The notes: generated by a model from the sequence alone, not told the origin. 5,971 nt of DNA from Ruminococcus sp. (GCA_003446315.1 DMBA01000337.1:1-5971); one strand, 5' to 3'; counted from the first letter of the stretch, positions 1-5,970 are shown. A program made the numbers and translations.

Positions 1-10
1 GTGAAACCAA

Positions 11-39
11 TTGCAATTTTCCTGTTAATGTGTTATAAG
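11..39 (+). promoter_or_regulatory. Promoter-like element in tandem copy 1
   Basis: TTGCAA (11-16), a 17-bp spacer, TG at 31-32 and TATAAG (34-39) form a plausible but slightly weaker promoter than the one at 231-259. The last base of the -10 is the first base of a GC-rich inverted repeat (39-53), so the expected start site (about 45-46) falls in the centre of that palindrome. Such GC-rich DNA at the start site could reduce open-complex formation. Activity is uncertain. Confidence 0.5.
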
Positions 40-53
40 CGGGGAGCCCCCGC
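39..53. repeat. Perfect GC-rich inverted repeat next to the -10 (copy 1; repeated at 149-163)
   Basis: GCGGGG and CCCCGC are separated by AGC. The expected transcription start lies inside it, so an RNA begun at this promoter would contain only its right half. No T-run follows, so it is not an intrinsic terminator. It may act as a DNA-level site (protein binding or recombination), or as an RNA hairpin in transcripts started further upstream. Confidence 0.75.
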
Positions 54-110
54 TGGCGTTGATCTAAAGTTCGCCGGAAAATAAACAGCGCTGCGATCGG
101 GTGTTCCTAT

Positions 111-214
111 GTGAAACCAATTGCAATTTTCCTGTTAATGTGTTATAAGCGGGGAGCCCCCGCTGGCGTTGATCTAAAGTTCGCCGGAAAATAAACAGCG
201 CTGCGATCGGGTGT
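111..214 (+). repeat. Tandem repeat unit, copy 2 (104 bp, identical to copy 1)
   Basis: This copy is identical to 1-104 and lies 110 bp downstream of it. The following six bases (215-220, acttgc) are unrelated to the linker after copy 1. Perfect identity over 104 bp, ending abruptly at a 6-bp variable linker, points to very recent duplication or to units that join precisely. It carries the same promoter-like elements (TTGCAA 121-126, TATAAG 144-149) and the same palindromes as copy 1. Confidence 0.93.
121..149 (+). promoter_or_regulatory. Promoter-like element in tandem copy 2
   Basis: This has the same sequence and spacing as the element in copy 1: TTGCAA 121-126, TATAAG 144-149. If active it would read through the third copy into the gene at 325, so that gene may have up to three tandem promoters. 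The palindrome over its start site (149-163) is the same as in copy 1. Confidence 0.5.
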
Positions 215-220
215 ACTTGC

Positions 221-260
221 GTGAAACCAATTGCAATTTTCTTGATAATATGTTATAATA
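221..260 (+). repeat. Partial third copy of the repeat: 40-bp promoter box
   Basis: The first 20 bases match the start of the 104-bp units exactly. The rest matches with a few changes up to TTATAA at 253-258, after which similarity stops, so the GC-rich palindromic tail is missing. It matches the inverted copy at 5931-5970 at 39 of 40 positions, the only difference being T at 242 where the other copy has C. It is therefore closer to the distant inverted copy than to the adjacent tandem units, which suggests that this form of the box is the working promoter version. Confidence 0.9.
231..259 (+). promoter_or_regulatory. Promoter of the nitroreductase-like gene
   Basis: The -35 hexamer TTGCAA (231-236) and a perfect -10 hexamer TATAAT (254-259) are separated by exactly 17 bp, with an extended -10 TG at 251-252. 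Transcription should start near 266, giving a leader of about 59 nt before the ATG at 325. The palindrome AATTGCAATT (229-238) covers the -35 hexamer and could be an operator, or may simply be an AT-rich upstream sequence. The element structure is seen directly; promoter activity is inferred. Confidence 0.85.
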
Positions 261-324
261 GCAATCAGATACGATATCAAATGCAGACGGTGTCATATCA
301 ATTCCAAAGAACGGGGGAAATGCA
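261..324 (+). other. Leader of the nitroreductase-like gene
   Basis: Between the promoter and the ATG there is an untranslated leader of about 59 nt with no strong hairpin. ATATCAA occurs twice (274-280 and 295-301), 21 bp apart. GGGGG at 313-317 is the probable ribosome binding site. An ATG at 281 opens 18 codons that end at 337 inside the gene, but it has no ribosome binding site. Confidence 0.6.
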
Positions 325-1116
325 ATGGATTATCTGAAATGCATCAAAGAAAGACGGAGTGTACGCACATTTGACGGCAGCCCACTTTCGGCAGAACATC
401 TTGAGAAGCTGAATGTTTATCTCAAAACGATCACAAATCCTTATGGGATCCCTGTTGATTTTTACCTGCTCGACAAAGCAAAATACGGGCTGTCCAGTCC
501 TGTGATTACAGGCGAAACGATGTATGTAACCGCAAAAGTGAAACCGGTTCCGCACAGCGAAGAAGCATTTGGTTATTCCTTCGAACTGCTTGTATTATAT
601 GCGCAGTCGCTAGGGATCGGAACAACATGGATCGGCGGAACAATGAAACGTGCCGTATTTGAAAACGCGGTACAGCTCAGCGACGATGAGCGCATGTATT
701 GCGTCAGTCCCATCGGATATCCTGCGAAGAAAATGTCCCTGAAAGAAACCGCTATGCGTCTGGGCGTAAAAGCCGATCAGCGAAAACCATCAAATGAACT
801 GTTCTTCGAAAACGATTTTTCCGCACCGCTGCATCCGGAGCATGATACAATCAAACATGCATTGGAAGCCGTCCGGCTGGCACCGTCAGCGGTCAATAAG
901 CAGCCGTGGCGAATCGTAAAATGCGAAAATGCATTCCATTTTTACGAGAAGCACAATAAGGGATATTCCGGTGAGAAAACCGGCGATATGCAGAAAATCG
1001 ACATCGGAATTGCACTGTGCCATTTCATTTTGACAGCCGGCGGAAATTTGACTGTTTCGGATCCGGGGATACAGACTGCAAGTGATATGGAATATATTGC
1101 AACAGTCAGCATATAA
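325..1116 (+). CDS. Nitroreductase-fold flavoprotein, TM1586-like (two fused halves)
   Basis: This 263-residue protein is probably a soluble cytoplasmic FMN-binding oxidoreductase; its substrate is unknown. The N-terminal RRSVRTF (10-16) is the typical nitroreductase opening, whose arginines contact the FMN phosphate. The stretch around residues 84-106 (YSFELLVLYAQSLGIGTTW, then IGGT) resembles the conserved C-terminal helix of the fold. A second set of motifs follows: RLAPSAVNKQPWRI (184-197), usually just after RRSVR in single-domain enzymes, and IDIGIALCHF (225-234). This order suggests a fused pseudo-dimer as in the putative TM nitroreductase family, whose usual length is about 250 residues. 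The ATG at 325 follows GGGGG (313-317) by 7 nt. It lies downstream of the repeat array and convergent to the ABC operon. The family call is good; nitroreductase activity itself is not established. Confidence 0.85.
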   Translation: MDYLKCIKERRSVRTFDGSPLSAEHLEKLNVYLKTITNPYGIPVDFYLLDKAKYGLSSPVITGETMYVTAKVKPVPHSEEAFGYSFELLVLYAQSLGIGTTWIGGTMKRAVFENAVQLSDDERMYCVSPIGYPAKKMSLKETAMRLGVKADQRKPSNELFFENDFSAPLHPEHDTIKHALEAVRLAPSAVNKQPWRIVKCENAFHFYEKHNKGYSGEKTGDMQKIDIGIALCHFILTAGGNLTVSDPGIQTASDMEYIATVSI

Positions 1117-1140
1117 GCAACGATTATCAGTTCAGCATCA

Positions 1141-1165
1141 GCGCATTTCACGGATTCCAATGCGC
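1141..1165 (+). terminator. Small hairpin after the nitroreductase-like gene
   Basis: GCGCAT (1141-1146) pairs perfectly with ATGCGC (1160-1165) around a 13-base loop, and TTTCTC follows. It lies 24 bp after the stop codon at 1116. The T-run is short and interrupted, so at best it is a weak terminator or an RNA 3'-end stabiliser that assists the stronger hairpin downstream. Confidence 0.4.
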
Positions 1166-1173
1166 TTTCTCAA

Positions 1174-1221
1174 ATATCAAAAAAAGCGGGGCAGAAATCA
1201 AAAAATCTGCCCCGTTGATAT
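1174..1221. terminator. Bidirectional intrinsic terminator between the convergent units
   Basis: A perfect 9-bp stem CGGGGCAGA (1187-1195) with TCTGCCCCG (1206-1214) closes an A-rich 10-base loop. On the minus strand the stem is followed by seven Ts (complement of 1185-1179), a good terminator for the ABC/lipoprotein operon, whose last gene ends at 1276. On the plus strand the tract after the stem is weaker (TTGATATTA). The outer segments ATATCAA (1174-1180) and TTGATAT (1215-1221) can also pair, which lengthens the structure. Confidence 0.85.
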
Positions 1222-1275
1222 TACATGCAAATCACACAGAATGTTCAGAAAAGCATTCCGCGTTTCCCTGAGAAT

Positions 1276-2667
1276 TCAGGTTTCCCAACTGCCGAGATCA
1301 ATGAATTCCGGTGTTTCTGCAATGCCGTTCGTATCCGGAAAAACCGCCTGCAATCTGCGTGTATCATAGTCCGCAAGCACGAGATGCACCACACCGCCGC
1401 TTCTGATCCGCACAAGATCATTGTCAAGCTGCTCCGATGTCAGAAGCTCCTTATAGCGGCTGACCGTCAGCCCGCGCTGACCGCAGAAAAGATCATGATA
1501 GCGGTTCCAGCGAATGACATTGTTTGCATTGTAGGTAAGCTGATCGGCATTGCCTTTCGCTGCAAAGGAATTGACCACACAGAGAAATGCCGGATCATCC
1601 CAGCGCAGACCGTCATGCAGTGCAGTATTTGCATCCCGCAGCAGCGGCGTACCGTCATCCGGTTCCACACTCAGCTCCGCAACGCAGGCATCCTCTGCAT
1701 CCGTACACAGCACATTCACACAATATGGATAATGCTGTGCGTTATCTCTCAGAAATTCTGCCGCTTCCCTTGCATGTATACAATGTTCCAGTGCATAGCG
1801 AATATCATAGGTATAGCTGCGTTTATCATCGGTCGTATACGGAACATGTTCCTTGCTGCCGACATCGAGAATGCTCATCATCACACCGTCATGATTGATC
1901 GCAGTCAGGATCGACATAATGCCGAACAGTGTTACCGATGTAAAGCTCGACGCTCCGTTTTGAATGTGCATCAGTGTATGCATGGTGCAAAGCTGATTCT
2001 CGCTGCCAAGCTGCCATTCCAGTATCCGGCTGGTGATGCGTGCACCCGATGCCGTTGCAGAGCCGTCTGCCGTGAGCGCACTGCAAGCCGTGCCGCGGAG
2101 TACATCCGGCACAAGCTGAATCAACTGCGCTTCCCCGCGTGAAAGGATCCCGTCATCTGAAAAGCCCTCTGCATCGCCGCAGATGCCGTCTGCAAACCCG
2201 CGGATCTCGTCCTGATATTCTTTCCGCAGCGCATTGCAGATCGTGTTTGTGCGCTGCTCAATTGCCGTATAATCCCCTGCTAAATTCGGAAACGCCGCCT
2301 TGATATTCTCATAGAGATATTCCTCGACGATTGCCGGATAATTCCCGCGCACCTTCACGATTGCTTCCGCATAGGCAGCCCCGATCTCATATGGTGAACC
2401 CTTGCTGTAATCAAGCGTCACATCATAATAGCTTTTCAGGCACCGGATTTTGCAGGCACCGTCTCCTGTGATGACCGTTTCAACCGTTTCCATTGCCTGC
2501 TCTGCCGTCGGCGCAATGCCCTCATAATGGCGCTCCGCATAGATATCCGCAACCGGCTTGAGATCACTTGCACCCTGTTCCGGCGGGTTAAAATCCGCAT
2601 ATCCCTGCCGACCGCAGCCCGTCAGCAGCAGCATTGCAGCAGCGTATATCATAAACCATTTTTTCAT
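1276..2667 (-). CDS. Lipoprotein with acyltransferase/peptidase C45-like Ntn-hydrolase domain
   Basis: This 463-residue protein is predicted to be an exported, membrane-anchored enzyme acting on amide bonds. The N-terminus MKKW plus a hydrophobic stretch ends in a lipobox L-T-G-C (15-18), so Cys18 should be lipidated. The core resembles the acyl-CoA:6-aminopenicillanate acyltransferase family (PF03417-like): GTACSALTADGSATASGARI (192-211), then SRILEW (213-218), matching the family's Cys-Ser/Thr ... Gly-Arg-Asn-x-Asp-Trp pattern, and later NHDGV (258-262). Cys195 is the likely nucleophile; in this family it becomes N-terminal after self-cleavage, which would leave a lipid-anchored piece of about 177 residues and a chain of about 269. 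I chose the ATG at 2667 over one at 2703 because AAAGGAG lies 6 nt upstream and a clean signal peptide follows; the longer form overlaps the ATPase gene. Substrate unknown. Confidence 0.8.
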   Translation of the reverse strand: MKKWFMIYAAAMLLLTGCGRQGYADFNPPEQGASDLKPVADIYAERHYEGIAPTAEQAMETVETVITGDGACKIRCLKSYYDVTLDYSKGSPYEIGAAYAEAIVKVRGNYPAIVEEYLYENIKAAFPNLAGDYTAIEQRTNTICNALRKEYQDEIRGFADGICGDAEGFSDDGILSRGEAQLIQLVPDVLRGTACSALTADGSATASGARITSRILEWQLGSENQLCTMHTLMHIQNGASSFTSVTLFGIMSILTAINHDGVMMSILDVGSKEHVPYTTDDKRSYTYDIRYALEHCIHAREAAEFLRDNAQHYPYCVNVLCTDAEDACVAELSVEPDDGTPLLRDANTALHDGLRWDDPAFLCVVNSFAAKGNADQLTYNANNVIRWNRYHDLFCGQRGLTVSRYKELLTSEQLDNDLVRIRSGGVVHLVLADYDTRRLQAVFPDTNGIAETPEFIDLGSWET

Positions 2668-2678
2668 GCAGCGCTCCT

Positions 2679-3437
2679 TTACCATCCCTGTTCCATGAGC
2701 CATTTGCTGAGCCGCTTCTCACGTTCACTCATATCGGCATCTTCCGCCGGTTTTCCAAGCGGCATTTCACCCTGAATACTGCCGTCCACCAGATACAGCA
2801 CGCGCTCACTCATGGCAGCAACGCGAACACTGTGCGTCACCATGAGGATGCCGGTGCCGCTGCGCCAGACATTGACCATTTCCTGCATGACATCCGCCGC
2901 TGCTTTGGAATTGAGTGCGCCGGTCGGCTCATCCGCAAAGAGGATCTTCGGCTCATTGATGAGCGCTCTGCAAAGACAGGCACGCTGCAATTCGCCGCCT
3001 GAGACTTCCGTGATCTCATGCTTTGCGATCTCCGAGATTCCGACACGCGCCATCAGTTCTTCTGCACGGCTGTTTGCCTGTGTACGCGGTGTCTCCGCCT
3101 GATACGCCGGCAATACAATATTATCGAAAATACATAGTTTTTTCATCATATACATCTGCTGGAAAATGAAGCCCATTTTCGTCAGACGGAGATGCGTAAG
3201 CTCATTTTTTGTCATGGCGGAGAGTGCTTTTCCCTCAAACAGCACCGATCCCGCTGTGACAGTATCCATCCCGCTGACCGTATACAACAGTGTCGATTTT
3301 CCGCTGCCGGACGGCCCCATGACCGTCACAAATTCGCCTGCCTGCATCGAAAAACTGACATCACTGAGCACGGTATTCTCCTGTTTTTTGCCTGTATATG
3401 TTTTGCACAATCCATTGACTGTTATCAGATTCTCCAT
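2679..3437 (-). CDS. ABC transporter ATP-binding protein (LolD/MacB-like)
   Basis: This 252-residue ATPase is of the type that works with FtsX-like permeases. All nucleotide-binding motifs are intact: Walker A GPSGSGKST (41-49), Q-loop IFQQ (91-94), signature VSGGELQR (145-152), Walker B ILFADE (165-170) with catalytic Glu170, D-loop ALNS (174-177) and H-loop His202. The protein should therefore hydrolyse ATP. A GTG at 3446 would add three residues, but it lies inside the ribosome binding site GAGGTG (3449-3444), which is 6 nt from the ATG at 3437; the ATG is preferred. It starts 12 bp after the permease stop and ends 11 bp before the lipoprotein start. The C-terminal tail (about 228-252) is charged and helical-looking. 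Members of this family power export, bacitracin-type resistance or lipoprotein release; sequence alone does not choose between them. Confidence 0.95.
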   Translation of the reverse strand: MENLITVNGLCKTYTGKKQENTVLSDVSFSMQAGEFVTVMGPSGSGKSTLLYTVSGMDTVTAGSVLFEGKALSAMTKNELTHLRLTKMGFIFQQMYMMKKLCIFDNIVLPAYQAETPRTQANSRAEELMARVGISEIAKHEITEVSGGELQRACLCRALINEPKILFADEPTGALNSKAAADVMQEMVNVWRSGTGILMVTHSVRVAAMSERVLYLVDGSIQGEMPLGKPAEDADMSEREKRLSKWLMEQGW

Positions 3438-3449
3438 AAATTCCACCTC

Positions 3450-5861
3450 TTATTCTTCTGTTATTCTGCGAATATCAATGCTGCGGATCCGGATGAGTGT
3501 CAGCCGTGTGACGAGCAGCGCAATGCCGATGACCGTACCCGGAATGACAAGAAAACTCACCGGAAATTCAAACAGGAACCGAAGCCCGGTCACCCGATAT
3601 TGCCGCATAAAGAGCCGGAAGAACGGTGTGCCGCAGCTCCAGAAGATGATCTCGCCCAGCACAGCAGAGACAAGCGTCAGGCAAAGAATCCGCAGCATAT
3701 GCCACCATCGGATCGTGCCGCTGCGGAAGCCCATGCTTTTCAGCAGTGCGATCTCCGGCACTTCCTCTGTGAGAAATACGTTTTCATAGAGATAAGTGAT
3801 GAGCGCAAGCACAAACAGCACAGCCGTTCCGACGACTGCTTTCAGTGTACGGAAAATGCTGTCAAAATCCGAAAGATCCCGTTCAACCGCCTGCTGTGCA
3901 TCAAATACCTGTTCCTCGCCGTACAGTTCCCGAAGCTGCGCGATCACAGCGGGTTTCTCCTTTTCCGGCGCGTCGATCACATAGCCGCTGGATGTGTTAT
4001 AGTAAACATAGCCGTCCTGATAGCCGTCCCAGAGAACGATGGACGGTGTTCCCATTTCCATGGCATCATAAAGCCCTGTGATCGTAAGCGTGCGGGTGTG
4101 TTCCACAGCATCGGTGCGGTCTGCATTCTGCTCATAGAGCACTGCTTTGACCGTGCTGCCGGGTGTAATCCCATATTGTTCCGCCGTAAACGCACTCATA
4201 GCCGCTTCGTTCTCCGCCTGCGGCGCACGTCCGCCTTTCTGATACGTCATCTTTTCAGCAGCACCGTCATTCCAATAAACATAGAACGATTCTTCAATGC
4301 CATCCAGTGCAATGCTACCGTCACCGACATGGAACGTATCAATATATGCAGGAATGCCGGCATCAGCGATCTGCCGGTTAATCACAGTATAGGAATCCTC
4401 GCCGTTTTTCTCACATTCTGTGTTGATCTCATCCCATTGCTCATCGGTGAGGATCAGCTTGAAATCGTAGGTATGATAGAGCCATACGCGGGTATAAGAT
4501 GGATTGATGACACTGTTCTTTGCATGGAACGGCAGCAGCAGAATCACAATGCCGAGCGTATAGGCTGCGATCAGGAACAGATACCGTTTGAGCCGTGAGA
4601 ACAGGTCGTGCAGCGCAAGGAAAAGCGGCACGCGCATCTTCCGGCGGTGATGCAGATAAAACGGCGTATTGCCTGAAAATCGTTCGCCGTGATTTTCACC
4701 GTGCAGCGCGTCGATTACAGATATTTTTTCGATGCGGCGCATGACGATCATGGAAAACAGGATCATGACTGCGATGATGCCCGCAACACACAAAATACCG
4801 ATCAGATACATCTCCCACCGCTGCGGCAGAATCTCATCCGGCCCGAACATACTGACCACCAAGCCGGAAAGCGGTATGCCGGCTGCGATCCCGATGATGC
4901 CGCCGATACATGCAAAAGCCGTATATTTTGCAGCGAACATCCAACGGAACCGGAAGGAATCGACTCCGAGCGCTTTCATCATGCCGATTTCTTTTTCTTC
5001 CTCTTTCAGCTCAGCGATCATTGTAAACCGGATCGTCATCAGAATAATCAGAAGCAGGAATACGCTGATGATGACCACGAAAACGGAGATCAGCTCCATC
5101 ATGACAAACTCATCACTGACCGAACTGACATCCGCAAGCACATACGCATCCACCGATTCTTCCATGCCGACAATGAACCGATTCACCGCAGACGAAGAAC
5201 TTTCATAGAGCCGGAAGCAGAACATCTCCGGGCTGTTGACCGTATCCGCGCTGAGGATCTCGTAATCCGCATCCGAAACCATGAAGCGGAGCACATAAGG
5301 CAGCGCGTTGTCTTTGAAAACCGTGCAGACCGTCAGCTCATAGACATTGCCGTACTGCGAAGTATACCGGATCGTATCCCCGACCCCGACACCGGTTCGG
5401 CTGCTGACACTGACCGGAATCGCAATGCTGCCATTCGGCACATAGAACGGTGCATCATTGAGATCATAGACCAGATCATGCGTTTTCGGCATCGCACACA
5501 GCAGCGGGATCTTATAATCCATCACCGGGTTTTCTTCTTCATCATAAGCCGGAAAGTCCATCGCGTCGGAACTGATACGAAACATCTTTTCGATGCTCCA
5601 GTCTTTCACATTTTCGTTCTGCGCAAGTGCTTTTTCCAGATTTGCCTGCTGCTGTTCAATCGTCAGATCGCGCTGCCGCGGGATCATCAGCACATCGGAT
5701 TTGCAGCAGAGCGTTTCAGCATTTTTTCCGCGTGCCAGATTGGAAACGATCTGCACTGCCCCGACAAAAACCAGCAGCGATGCGACTGTGATAAACAAAA
5801 ACAAGATGATGTTAAGTCCACGTTTTCGTTTCAGATCATTTTTCAGCATTTTGAAGTACAT
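3450..5861 (-). CDS. FtsX-type ABC transporter permease, two-domain, eight membrane segments
   Basis: This 803-residue integral membrane partner of the adjacent ATPase has two FtsX-like halves of four membrane segments. Approximate segments are 16-38, 253-277, 308-338, 352-374, then 426-445, 673-693, 722-750 and 765-788. Large extracytoplasmic domains follow the first segment of each half (about 39-252 and 446-672). The coupling motif toward the ATPase appears twice: EEEKEIGMMKALG (287-299) and EEVPEIALLKSMG (699-711). The layout fits the large Gram-positive FtsX/MacB-type permeases, not the ten-segment BceB type. The ATG at 5861 follows GGGAGG (5875-5870) by 8 nt. It is the first gene of a three-gene operon. 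No separate membrane-fusion partner is present, so the periplasm-like domains and the downstream lipoprotein probably supply the external functions. Substrate unknown. Confidence 0.92.
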   Translation of the reverse strand: MYFKMLKNDLKRKRGLNIILFLFITVASLLVFVGAVQIVSNLARGKNAETLCCKSDVLMIPRQRDLTIEQQQANLEKALAQNENVKDWSIEKMFRISSDAMDFPAYDEEENPVMDYKIPLLCAMPKTHDLVYDLNDAPFYVPNGSIAIPVSVSSRTGVGVGDTIRYTSQYGNVYELTVCTVFKDNALPYVLRFMVSDADYEILSADTVNSPEMFCFRLYESSSSAVNRFIVGMEESVDAYVLADVSSVSDEFVMMELISVFVVIISVFLLLIILMTIRFTMIAELKEEEKEIGMMKALGVDSFRFRWMFAAKYTAFACIGGIIGIAAGIPLSGLVVSMFGPDEILPQRWEMYLIGILCVAGIIAVMILFSMIVMRRIEKISVIDALHGENHGERFSGNTPFYLHHRRKMRVPLFLALHDLFSRLKRYLFLIAAYTLGIVILLLPFHAKNSVINPSYTRVWLYHTYDFKLILTDEQWDEINTECEKNGEDSYTVINRQIADAGIPAYIDTFHVGDGSIALDGIEESFYVYWNDGAAEKMTYQKGGRAPQAENEAAMSAFTAEQYGITPGSTVKAVLYEQNADRTDAVEHTRTLTITGLYDAMEMGTPSIVLWDGYQDGYVYYNTSSGYVIDAPEKEKPAVIAQLRELYGEEQVFDAQQAVERDLSDFDSIFRTLKAVVGTAVLFVLALITYLYENVFLTEEVPEIALLKSMGFRSGTIRWWHMLRILCLTLVSAVLGEIIFWSCGTPFFRLFMRQYRVTGLRFLFEFPVSFLVIPGTVIGIALLVTRLTLIRIRSIDIRRITEE

Positions 5862-5881
5862 GCAGCGAACCTCCCGGATCC

Positions 5882-5908
5882 ACAGATTTTCAGATATATT
5901 GTATCTGT
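5882..5908 (-). promoter_or_regulatory. Leader with two mutually exclusive small hairpins upstream of the permease
   Basis: In the leader of about 64 nt, CAGATA/TATCTG (5907-5902 with 5896-5891, 5-base loop) forms one stem. ACAGAT/ATCTGT (5908-5903 with 5887-5882) forms an alternative that uses the same upstream arm. The second ends just before the GGGAGG ribosome binding site. Short AT-rich stems are common by chance, so a regulatory switch is only a possibility. Confidence 0.25.
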
Positions 5909-5930
5909 TTCGATAGATATGAAATAGATT

Positions 5931-5970
5931 TATTATAACATATTATCAGGAAAATTGCAATTGGTTTCAC
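5931..5970 (-). repeat. Inverted copy of the 40-bp promoter box at the right edge
   Basis: Read on the minus strand from 5970, this is the same box as 221-260 with one mismatch, again starting at GTGAAACC. The two boxes face each other across about 5.7 kb and so form a long, widely spaced inverted repeat around all four genes. Similarity stops right after TATAATA at 5931. No GC-rich tail follows, and only one base is visible outside the box, so it is unknown whether a tandem array lies beyond the window here too. Confidence 0.93.
5932..5960 (-). promoter_or_regulatory. Promoter of the ABC transporter/lipoprotein operon
   Basis: On the minus strand, TTGCAA (5960-5955) and TATAAT (5937-5932) are spaced by 17 bp with an extended -10 TG, the same arrangement as at 231-259. 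Predicted transcription start is near 5925, about 64 nt before the permease ATG. The AATTGCAATT palindrome over the -35 region is kept. Because the whole spacer is also conserved between the two promoters, shared regulation or recent copying is likely. Confidence 0.85.

Larger units (their letters stand above)
1..104 (+). repeat. Tandem repeat unit, copy 1 (104 bp)
   Basis: Every base of this unit recurs at 111-214. It opens with the promoter-like box (GTGAAACC, then TTGCAA at 11-16 and TATAAG at 34-39) and continues into a GC-rich, palindrome-rich tail. The tail has a perfect 6-bp inverted repeat with a 3-base loop (39-44 with 48-53), a second possible stem (53-58 with 72-77, one G-T pair, 13-base loop), the palindrome CAGCGCTG at 86-93 and CGATCG at 94-99. 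The six bases after it (105-110, tcctat) differ from those after copy 2. The window begins exactly at the unit, so more copies may lie upstream. Function unknown; it could be a mobile intergenic repeat, a promoter/operator array or a small RNA gene. Confidence 0.93.

Noticed and set aside
39..53. Intrinsic terminator at the GC-rich hairpin of the repeat
   Set aside because: No T-run follows on either strand, and the expected start site lies inside the palindrome.
1..260. CRISPR array
   Set aside because: The repeats are 104 bp and the linkers only 6 bp, which is far from the CRISPR pattern of about 24-40 bp repeats with spacers of similar length; no cas gene is present.
281..337. 18-codon leader peptide upstream of the nitroreductase-like gene
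   Set aside because: There is no ribosome binding site before the ATG at 281, no amino-acid bias typical of attenuation peptides, and it runs into the start of the real gene.
1225..2142. Long plus-strand open frame opposite the lipoprotein gene
   Set aside because: It is antisense to a gene with a clear signal peptide, lipobox and Ntn motifs. Its translation is rich in Cys, His and Arg with no recognisable domain, and it has no promoter or ribosome binding site.
2668..2703. Twelve-residue N-terminal extension of the lipoprotein (ATG at 2703)
   Set aside because: The extension overlaps the ATPase gene, lacks a good ribosome binding site and would place extra residues before a normal lipoprotein signal peptide.
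3192..4598. 468-codon plus-strand open frame opposite the permease and ATPase genes
   Set aside because: It is a shadow frame. The minus strand encodes intact Walker motifs and membrane segments across the same bases.
2679..5861. BceAB-type bacitracin transporter
   Set aside because: The ATPase resembles that group, but the permease has about eight membrane segments in a 4+4 arrangement with two large external domains, not the ten-segment BceB layout. No BceRS two-component genes are visible.
4689..5927. 412-codon plus-strand open frame opposite the permease
   Set aside because: Its composition is His/Asp/Arg/Ile-rich and typical of the antisense of membrane-protein codons. It has no domain pattern and runs against the permease operon promoter.
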